This document shows positions 1 through 5,719 of a stretch of DNA of 15,298 nucleotides, piece after piece (the first letter of the stretch is position 1; every line of letters begins with the position of its first letter). Location of the stretch: NCBI RefSeq assembly GCF_021151785.1, contig NZ_JAGKWP010000058.1, positions 1 through 15,298 on the forward strand. The letters run 5' to 3'. The notes beneath the pieces are model-generated. The model searched no databases. It worked only from the letters and a program-made list of their open reading frames with translations, and was not told the origin of the DNA. The position numbers and the translations under genes were made by a program. The stretch is from Flavobacterium sp. Lineage in GTDB: Bacteria > Bacteroidota > Bacteroidia > Flavobacteriales > Flavobacteriaceae.

Positions 1-27
1 TAATTAAACTATATTTTTTATAATTGT

Positions 28-1272
28 TTAAATAGCCTTGGTATTTGATGCAGCATCTGTTAAAGTAAATTTATTCTTCAAAATCATCATATCCTCACTT
101 ACTTTTCTATCTAAAACCTTAGCGTAATGTTGTGTGGTTCTCAAATTTTTATGACCAAGCATCTTGCTAACGCTTTCTATTGGAACACCATTTGTAAGTG
201 TTACGGTTGTTGCGAAAGTGTGTCGTGCAATATGAAAGGTTAGTTCTTTTTCAATCTCACAAACTCCGGCTATTTCTTTTAGATAGGCATTCATTTTTTG
301 ATTGGTAAGAATGGGAAGTAGTTTATCTTGATTACTGCTTTGTGGATGATTGGCATATTTATCAATAATCATTTGCGTTACTGGAAGAATTGGAATTTTA
401 GAAGCGGTTTCGGTTTTTTGTCTGTGTGTAAAAATCCATTTCTCGCCATCAATACCTATGCTTATGTGCGACTTTGTCAAATTTTTGACATCTACATAAG
501 CAAGTCCAGTAAAGCAGCTAAAAAGGAAGATATCGCGAACTAAAGACAATCGTTCGGTTTTGAAATCTTTGTTGATGATATTTTGAATTTCTTTTTCAGA
601 TAAATAAACTCTCTCAACTTCTTTAACTTTCGATTTGTAATTCGCAAATGGATTTTTATCAAGCCAGTCATTGGCTAAACAAAGCTTGATTATTTTATTG
701 AAGTTCTTGATGTATTTTACTGCGGTATTGTTGGCACAATTTCTAACGCTTCGCAACCAAAATTCATAATCGGTTATAAAGGCATGATCTATTTTATTAA
801 TCTCGATATCGGAAACTTTATATTTCCATTGTAAAAATTCTTTAGTATGACTCAATGAAGTTTTGTAACGTTCTAATGTTCCTGGTGCATATTCTTTGCC
901 AACCAACTCTTTGATTTTGTTATTGTGGTCCTCGAAAATTGGAACAAGCATACGTTGTTTTTCTTCCGAACCAAAAAGTAATTCTTTAAAGTTTTCAATG
1001 TTTAGATTTTCATTTTTATGGATTAACTCCATTTGAATATCCAATACTTTAGATTTTATTAAATCAAGATAACTATTTATTGAACGAGCTTCATCTGTAG
1101 CACCTTTCATTTTACACGCTTCCGATAACCATCGGGTAGGGTCAATAAATTTTTTTGTACTGAATTCTGTTCTGATTCCATTTACAGTAAGACGGACATA
1201 AATTGGAAATTGCCCTTTGGCATTAGCCTTGGTGGATTTTGCATAAAAATGCAGGTTTACTTTCGCTTTCAT
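28..1272 (-). CDS. Tyrosine recombinase/integrase, Bacteroidota type
   Basis: Site-specific recombinase of the phage-integrase superfamily, expected to cut and rejoin DNA through a 3'-phosphotyrosine intermediate. The order is an N-terminal arm-binding-like region (about 1-95), a SAM-like core-binding domain (about 108-205) and a catalytic domain (about 220-400). Visible catalytic residues are Lys286, the HxxR box His347-Arg350, His374 in LGHKN and the nucleophile Tyr383. The Arg I position is Ala258 (in FTGLAYVDV), not Arg; other Bacteroidota integrases such as IntDOT also lack Arg here. At 414 aa the protein is full length for the family. It starts at an ATG and reads away from the tRNA-Ser pair, the arrangement expected for an element integrated at a tRNA 3' end. 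Its body would lie left of the window. I see no consensus promoter in front of it. The family is secure; whether it belongs to a conjugative element, prophage or island cannot be seen. Confidence 0.93.
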   Translation of the reverse strand: MKAKVNLHFYAKSTKANAKGQFPIYVRLTVNGIRTEFSTKKFIDPTRWLSEACKMKGATDEARSINSYLDLIKSKVLDIQMELIHKNENLNIENFKELLFGSEEKQRMLVPIFEDHNNKIKELVGKEYAPGTLERYKTSLSHTKEFLQWKYKVSDIEINKIDHAFITDYEFWLRSVRNCANNTAVKYIKNFNKIIKLCLANDWLDKNPFANYKSKVKEVERVYLSEKEIQNIINKDFKTERLSLVRDIFLFSCFTGLAYVDVKNLTKSHISIGIDGEKWIFTHRQKTETASKIPILPVTQMIIDKYANHPQSSNQDKLLPILTNQKMNAYLKEIAGVCEIEKELTFHIARHTFATTVTLTNGVPIESVSKMLGHKNLRTTQHYAKVLDRKVSEDMMILKNKFTLTDAASNTKAI

Positions 1273-1384
1273 TTTACTGACTAATTAATTATTTATCAAT
1301 TTAAATTCGCAATCCAAGCCAAACAAGATGTTTAATGAATGAACTAGCTATTAAACGCATTCTTAAACCCAGTGTTTACAAGGG

Positions 1385-1448
1385 TTAAGGGATTTTAGCG
1401 AGACCCTAGATTTCTAGTTTTTTCTAGGGTCTCGATTTAGTCCCTTTA
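1385..1448. repeat. Large imperfect palindrome between integrase and tRNAs
   Basis: The arms are 1385-1410 and 1423-1448, joined without gaps around a 12-base loop. The inner 12 bases (CGAGACCCTAGA at 1399-1410 and its complement at 1423-1434) match perfectly. The outer part pairs at most positions, including AAGGGA with TCCCTT. No T-run follows on either strand, so it is not a typical terminator. A smaller inverted pair, AACCC (1366-1370) and GGGTT (1382-1386), lies beside it. Its position just upstream of the integrase suggests a recombinase- or regulator-binding site; that role is inference. Confidence 0.6.
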
Positions 1449-1491
1449 GCAATAAGATTCAATGAATAATTTGGTATATCAGCAAAAGCAA

Positions 1492-1525
1492 AAAACCCCG
1501 AAAATCATAAGATTTTCAGGGTTTT
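1492..1525 (-). terminator. Rho-independent terminator of the tRNA-Ser unit
   Basis: A 15-bp hairpin has arms 1492-1506 and 1511-1525 and loop bases 1507-1510. On the minus strand it is followed by a run of six T's. The only non-Watson-Crick position (1499/1518) is C-A when read on the plus strand but G-U on the minus strand, so the hairpin is tailored to minus-strand RNA. It lies just beyond the 3' end of the second tRNA. Confidence 0.85.
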
Positions 1526-1549
1526 GACACCATTTAGGATTTTTTTCAG

Positions 1550-1634
1550 CGGAGAAAGAGGGATTCGAACCCCCGGACCTGTTACAGTCAACAGTTTTCA
1601 AGACTGCCGCATTCGACCACTCTGCCATTTCTCC
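1550..1634 (-). tRNA. tRNA-Ser (anticodon UGA), distal copy
   Basis: An 85-nt class II tRNA. Its acceptor stem is GGAGAAA/TTTCTCC, the anticodon loop CTTGAAA gives UGA, and the T-arm contains GGTTCGAATCC. It has a long variable arm and a G discriminator base, both serine hallmarks. CCA is not encoded: the bases after the discriminator are CTG. It is the second tRNA of a two-gene unit, 45 bases after the other copy, and is followed by a terminator. Its 3' end faces the integrase. Confidence 0.95.
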
Positions 1635-1679
1635 AATATCAAAAAAGATATGATTAGTCGTTTATTATGTAATTCTTTG

Positions 1680-1764
1680 CGGAGGAAGAGGGATTCGAAC
1701 CCCCGGACCTGTTACAGTCAACAGTTTTCAAGACTGCCGCATTCGACCACTCTGCCATTCCTCC
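1680..1764 (-). tRNA. tRNA-Ser (anticodon UGA), promoter-proximal copy
   Basis: An 85-nt class II tRNA with the same anticodon and the same body as the copy at 1550-1634. The only differences are one base in each acceptor strand, giving GGAGGAA/TTCCTCC in place of GGAGAAA/TTTCTCC, so pairing is preserved. CCA is not encoded. It is transcribed first, from the consensus promoter at 1792-1822. Confidence 0.95.
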
Positions 1765-1791
1765 AATAATCTGTTTCGATTATTACGGCTG

Positions 1792-1822
1792 CAAATATAG
1801 CCTCTTTTTTATAATCTCCAAA
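1792..1822 (-). promoter_or_regulatory. Bacteroidota consensus promoter of the tRNA-Ser unit
   Basis: Read on the minus strand, there is a -33 element TTTG (1822-1819), a 19-base spacer, and a -7 element TATATTTG (1799-1792). The -7 element matches TAnnTTTG exactly. Transcription should start near 1785, about 20 bases before the first mature tRNA. Confidence 0.85.
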
Positions 1823-1853
1823 CGAAATATTTAACTTTTTTTAGATTATTTTT

Positions 1854-1867
1854 TAATCAATTGATTA
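1854..1867. repeat. Perfect 14-bp palindrome downstream of ribB
   Basis: TAATCAATTGATTA is a perfect palindrome with no loop. It lies in the 125-base gap between the end of ribB and the tRNA promoter. No T-run follows it in the ribB direction, so it does not look like the ribB terminator. Its function is unknown and, in DNA this AT-rich, it may be chance. Confidence 0.35.
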
Positions 1868-1894
1868 TCCAATGCTTATCTTTATCACTTAGCA

Positions 1895-3025
1895 TTAAAA
1901 ATTAATATAATCAGTTATTTCTAAACCATATCCAATCATTCCTACTCGCTTACTTTGATAAGAATTGGTCATTAATTTGATTCTAGTAATATCTATATCA
2001 TGTAAAATTTGGGCCCCAATACCAAAATCTTTAGTATCAATCTTAATTTTTGGCGCTTCAAATATACCTTCTTCTTGTAATTTTCTCAATTCAGAAATGC
2101 GGTCTAATAAATCTGTAGATTGCAATTCTTGGTTGATAAACAAAATAGCTGCACTATCATATTGCTCCATTTTAGCGAAAATATTCTCTAAATGTTTATC
2201 TTCTTTAGAGGTTAAATTCCCTAAAATATCATTTGTAATTTGTGTAGAGTTGATACGAGTAACCACTTCATCTCCTTTCTTCCAACTTCCCTTAGTTAAT
2301 GCAATATGAACTTTTTTATTGGTTACTTGTAAATAAGCACGTAATCTAAATGTTCCAAATTTAGTTTTTATTTCAAAATCTTCTTTCTTTTTAATTAAGC
2401 TATCGTGTTGCATGCGGTAGCGAACCAAATCTTCAATAGAAACCAATTTTAAATCAAATTTTTTGGCTACTTCTACTAATTGTGGTAAACGAGCCATAGT
2501 TCCGTCATCATTCATAATTTCACAGATTACACCTGCTGGAGAAAAACCTGCTAAACGGGCAAAATCAATCGCAGCTTCAGTGTGTCCCGTACGTCTTAAC
2601 ACTCCTCCTTGTTTTGCAATAAGTGGAAAAATATGACCCGGACGACCCAATTCATAAGGTTTGGTTTCTGGACTCACTAATGCTTCAATGGTTTTTGCAC
2701 GGTCTGATGCTGATATTCCTGTAGTTACTCCATTACCTTTAAGATCTACCGAAACAGTAAAAGCTGTCTCCATGTTATCCGTGTTATTTGATACCATAGC
2801 ATGTAATTCTAATTCTTTACATCTTGATTCGGTTAAAGGCGTGCAGATTAATCCTTTTCCATGTGTTGCCATGAAATTAATCATCTCAGGTGTTACTTTA
2901 TCTGCTGCAGCTAAAAAATCACCTTCATTTTCTCTATCTTCGTCGTCAACTACTATTATTATTTTTCCTTGACGAATGTCTTCTATAGCCTCTTCAATGG
3001 TGTTGAGTTGGATGGTTTTACTCAT
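1895..3025 (-). CDS. ribB: 3,4-dihydroxy-2-butanone-4-phosphate synthase with degenerate GTP cyclohydrolase II domain
   Basis: Converts ribulose 5-phosphate to 3,4-dihydroxy-2-butanone 4-phosphate plus formate, a cytosolic step of riboflavin synthesis. The RibB domain covers about residues 1-205 and is intact: the acidic loop DDEDRENEGD (27-36), GLIC, RRTGHTEAA and the substrate-binding GVICEIMNDDGTMAR are all present. Residues 218-376 follow the RibA fold, and the ending DFGIGAQILHDI...GYGLEI is well conserved. However, the three zinc cysteines of RibA are replaced (INSTQITNDILGN... stretch) and HEGRGIGL has become a sequence like NQELQSTDLL. GTP cyclohydrolase II activity is therefore unlikely, and a separate ribA would be needed elsewhere. 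An automatic annotation as bifunctional RibBA would mislead. It is the last gene of the dgkA-ftsK-lolA-lptF/G run, 25 bases after the permease. No FMN riboswitch is visible, and none fits in that gap. Confidence 0.93.
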   Translation of the reverse strand: MSKTIQLNTIEEAIEDIRQGKIIIVVDDEDRENEGDFLAAADKVTPEMINFMATHGKGLICTPLTESRCKELELHAMVSNNTDNMETAFTVSVDLKGNGVTTGISASDRAKTIEALVSPETKPYELGRPGHIFPLIAKQGGVLRRTGHTEAAIDFARLAGFSPAGVICEIMNDDGTMARLPQLVEVAKKFDLKLVSIEDLVRYRMQHDSLIKKKEDFEIKTKFGTFRLRAYLQVTNKKVHIALTKGSWKKGDEVVTRINSTQITNDILGNLTSKEDKHLENIFAKMEQYDSAAILFINQELQSTDLLDRISELRKLQEEGIFEAPKIKIDTKDFGIGAQILHDIDITRIKLMTNSYQSKRVGMIGYGLEITDYINF

Positions 3026-3050
3026 ATTGCTTGTTGTGTGTTTACTTATA

Positions 3051-5054
3051 TTATTTTTTATATTCTGCTAGTACTTCCTTTATTTTTGATTGATTATAAA
3101 AATAAAAGATTGGATAGAAAGGGAAAGCCCCAACTAAAAGAATAATTTTATTAATTAGTATTTTCTTAGTTGTTTTATTTTCAATGACGCTAACATAAGT
3201 TGTCGATTTAAAAACAAATAGAAATGTGAAAACCACAAAAATAGCAGCAAATAGCCCAAATAGTATTTTCAGTTTAACCAATGTTACAAAAATAATGGCT
3301 AATATATAAAATACTAAAGCGGCTTTTGAAGTACGCTTATATTCTTCCGTTAAGTAATACATTTCTAAATAATCTAAATCGATTAATTTATTTTCCAATT
3401 CTAACTCTTCTTGAGTAATTCCTCTTGATTCTAATATTTTTAATGCTTTTTTTCTGTATAAATTAGGATAACCAAATTGCAAGGTATTTGCAACCATTTC
3501 AATTAATATATTCGTATCCCTTTTTAATAAATCTTGGTAATCTGAATCATCATAATTGATACTCATTGTGTCTAATGAAGTCCTTGCATATTGAGCTTTT
3601 AAGTCATCCAAATTTAATTTAGAAAATAAGTTTTTGATTGGCTCAATCAACCAATCTAAATTAATAGTAACATTTTGATCATTAGTAGCTCTTCTTGTTA
3701 AGAAAATAGCTAATGGTGTTAATAACAAAGCTCCTGCCGCCACACCTATAAATGGATGAATAGCATCTTGTCCTGCTAATTTTTTACCAAATGTATTAGC
3801 AAAATTAAATGTTATGAAAATAAGCACTGCAAATACAATAGGTAATCCTACGCCTCCTTTTCTGATAATTGCTCCAAGTGGGGCTCCAATGAAGAACATT
3901 AACATACATGAATAAGCTACTATTAACTTATCATAAAAAGAAATCCAATAATCATTGATGTAATTTCTTTTAATTTCTAAATCAAACACATAACCATCCA
4001 TAGTAAAAACAGCATTGCTTGCTTGACTTTTAGCAATTTCTTTAATTGCTGCTCTCTTATCAGGAGCAAATAAGTCTAATAAATCTTTATTAAAATCTTT
4101 TGATGAGGACTGATCTACATTAAGTAAACTTTGGGTATTAAATAACTCATTTGCCTCTTTAGTTTTTTGATCTAAATTTTCGCTATAGGACAAAACGTCT
4201 TTTTTATAATTTCGTTCTAGTGAATCAATTGTGTATTTCAATTCACTCATGTTTAACATATTATGTGCATTAACAACCTCTCCAGAGTCTTCATTACTTC
4301 CATTTAACAAGGCTAAATCAATATTAATAGTATATTTTTTGAAACTACTTTTTGCAAAAGGCATTTTGTTTCTTTCTTCTATTTTTGACGAATAAATATC
4401 TTCATAATAATAACCATCAATTAAATCCAATTGTAAAATATTGGTATGATCATCACTTTTAAGCACGCCTCTTTTAGCACGAATTACGGTAGTCACGGGA
4501 GAAAATTCATTTTTTTTCATATGCATCGTAACTCCCTCTAGAAATTCACCATTTTCGCCAGACTTTTTCTCTACTTTAATATTAAATGTGGTTCCTATTT
4601 TATTAAATTGCCCCTCACCTATGGCCATCGCTGGTTTTGTTTGAAGAATTGATTTACGTAAATTAACAAACCTATATTGTGCTTCTGGAATAATGTTATT
4701 AGAAAAAAGAAAACCTATTAAACTCATGATCAAAGTACAATAAACCAAGACACGCATGGCACGTTTTAAGGAAATGCCTCCTGATTTCATTGCTGCAAAT
4801 TCATAATTTTCTGCCATACTACCGAAAGTCATGATAGATGCCAATAGAATTGAAAGTGGTAACACCAGCGGCACCATTATAGGTGAATAAAATAAAATGA
4901 ATTTCAAAATGGTAATAAAATCCAAGTCTTTACCCGCTAATTCCGCAATAAAAAGCCAAATACTTTGTAAAACGAAAATAAAAAAAAGAATAACGAATAC
5001 CGAAGTAAACGTAATCAAAAAAGATTTTAATAAATATTTATCTATTATTTTCAC
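3051..5054 (-). CDS. LptF/LptG family permease with long C-terminal extension
   Basis: Inner-membrane permease of the YjgP/YjgQ family. Such subunits pair with the ATPase LptB to extract LPS and pass it towards the outer membrane. The first half is typical: a TM near 10-35, TMs at about 47-75 and 98-118, a periplasmic beta-rich domain (about 120-360) and a second membrane block at about 375-455. Two things are unusual: a lysine/glutamate-rich insert at about 265-345, and 200 extra residues after 460 that end in three more hydrophobic segments (about 568-585, 587-605, 637-654). At 667 aa it is nearly twice the usual proteobacterial length. LptF and LptG cannot be told apart here, so no symbol is given. 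It starts at a GTG five bases after lolA stops. The pairing with lolA suggests shared expression of two outer-membrane assembly routes. Confidence 0.88.
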   Translation of the reverse strand: MKIIDKYLLKSFLITFTSVFVILFFIFVLQSIWLFIAELAGKDLDFITILKFILFYSPIMVPLVLPLSILLASIMTFGSMAENYEFAAMKSGGISLKRAMRVLVYCTLIMSLIGFLFSNNIIPEAQYRFVNLRKSILQTKPAMAIGEGQFNKIGTTFNIKVEKKSGENGEFLEGVTMHMKKNEFSPVTTVIRAKRGVLKSDDHTNILQLDLIDGYYYEDIYSSKIEERNKMPFAKSSFKKYTINIDLALLNGSNEDSGEVVNAHNMLNMSELKYTIDSLERNYKKDVLSYSENLDQKTKEANELFNTQSLLNVDQSSSKDFNKDLLDLFAPDKRAAIKEIAKSQASNAVFTMDGYVFDLEIKRNYINDYWISFYDKLIVAYSCMLMFFIGAPLGAIIRKGGVGLPIVFAVLIFITFNFANTFGKKLAGQDAIHPFIGVAAGALLLTPLAIFLTRRATNDQNVTINLDWLIEPIKNLFSKLNLDDLKAQYARTSLDTMSINYDDSDYQDLLKRDTNILIEMVANTLQFGYPNLYRKKALKILESRGITQEELELENKLIDLDYLEMYYLTEEYKRTSKAALVFYILAIIFVTLVKLKILFGLFAAIFVVFTFLFVFKSTTYVSVIENKTTKKILINKIILLVGAFPFYPIFYFYNQSKIKEVLAEYKK

Positions 5055-5059
5055 AGGAA

Positions 5060-5704
5060 TTAATCAGCTTTATTGATGTAATACTTTGGATACTTCGCTT
5101 TATCAAACGTAAAATATGTTTTAGCTAATGTCTGATTAACTTTAAATGAGGCAACAGTTAACGTTGTTTTTGTTCCGTTTTTACCCAATTCAATTAAGTT
5201 ATAAATTTGTTTTGTTTTTGTATCAATTCCTATTAAAATTTCCTTACGCTGGTCTTTTGCATTCGTTGGCGTTAATTTTACATATTGAATTGGTTTTCCA
5301 CCTACTTTTTGTTTAATATCCATTGAATAAGTAAACCCTTTTTGAAAAAAAGAAAAAATCTTGTTTGGTGAAATAGAATTGGCATCTGATTCATCATAAT
5401 TAGAAATGGTTACCTCTTCATCCTCTGGTACAATAGTGTAAACTTTTTTACCATCAAATAGTTTTGTCATACCCATAAAATTAAGCACATACTTGTTGCC
5501 TTCCATAGCTACATTTCCTTTGCTTTCTTGATTGATTTTTTCTTTAGCATTGTATATAGAATACTTAAAATCAATTACAATATTTTTATATGACTTGGTT
5601 TTAGCCACTACTTGATCTAATAAGGCTTTTGCTTTATTTTTTTCTTGAGCTTGTGCACTTACTACCAATAAAAATAAAGCGGTAATCTTCAAAAAATTTC
5701 TCAT
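5060..5704 (-). CDS. lolA: Outer-membrane lipoprotein carrier protein LolA-like
   Basis: Periplasmic chaperone expected to carry lipoproteins from the inner to the outer membrane. It has a clear signal peptide (MRNFLKITALFLLVVSAQAQ) followed by a LolA-type beta-rich fold: DFKYSIYN, a GNVAMEGNKYVLNF strand, a FDGKKVYTIVPEDEEV strand, and a lipid-cavity-like hydrophobic core. I chose the ATG at 5704. A longer reading begins at a TTG at 5719, directly against the ftsK stop, and would put five residues before the signal peptide. The mature protein of about 195 residues is normal for LolA. The gene lies 15 bases after ftsK and 5 before the LptF/G permease, so the three are almost certainly cotranscribed. 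Sequence divergence within LolA is large, so the call rests on overall pattern, the signal peptide and neighbours. Confidence 0.85.
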   Translation of the reverse strand: MRNFLKITALFLLVVSAQAQEKNKAKALLDQVVAKTKSYKNIVIDFKYSIYNAKEKINQESKGNVAMEGNKYVLNFMGMTKLFDGKKVYTIVPEDEEVTISNYDESDANSISPNKIFSFFQKGFTYSMDIKQKVGGKPIQYVKLTPTNAKDQRKEILIGIDTKTKQIYNLIELGKNGTKTTLTVASFKVNQTLAKTYFTFDKAKYPKYYINKAD

Positions 5705-5719
5705 TTCTATTTTAATCAA

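Larger units (their letters stand above)
1549..1768. repeat. Tandem 90-bp direct repeat carrying the two tRNA-Ser genes
   Basis: The segments 1549-1638 and 1679-1768 are identical except at two positions (1555/1685 and 1630/1760). Those two positions pair with each other in the acceptor stem. The identity runs only a few bases beyond the tRNA, and the 40-base spacer is unique. This is a local tRNA gene duplication. Confidence 0.9.

Noticed and set aside
328..543. Plus-strand open frame inside the integrase.
   Set aside because: It lies wholly antisense to a convincing full-length recombinase and has no recognisable domain.
1524..1769. Plus-strand open frame of 81 codons with repeated RDSNPRT-like peptides.
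   Set aside because: It is the reverse complement of the two tRNA-Ser genes read as protein, a well-known false gene pattern.
1871..1896. Inverted pair AATGCT/AGCATT overlapping the ribB stop, considered as a ribB terminator.
   Set aside because: The stem is only 6 bp with a 14-base loop and is not followed by a T-run in the ribB direction.
1965..2972. Two plus-strand open frames (1965-2309 and 2661-2972).
   Set aside because: Both are antisense shadows of ribB with no family resemblance.
3026..3050. Possible FMN riboswitch in front of ribB.
   Set aside because: The gap to the upstream gene is only 25 bases, too short for the aptamer, and no conserved elements are seen in it.
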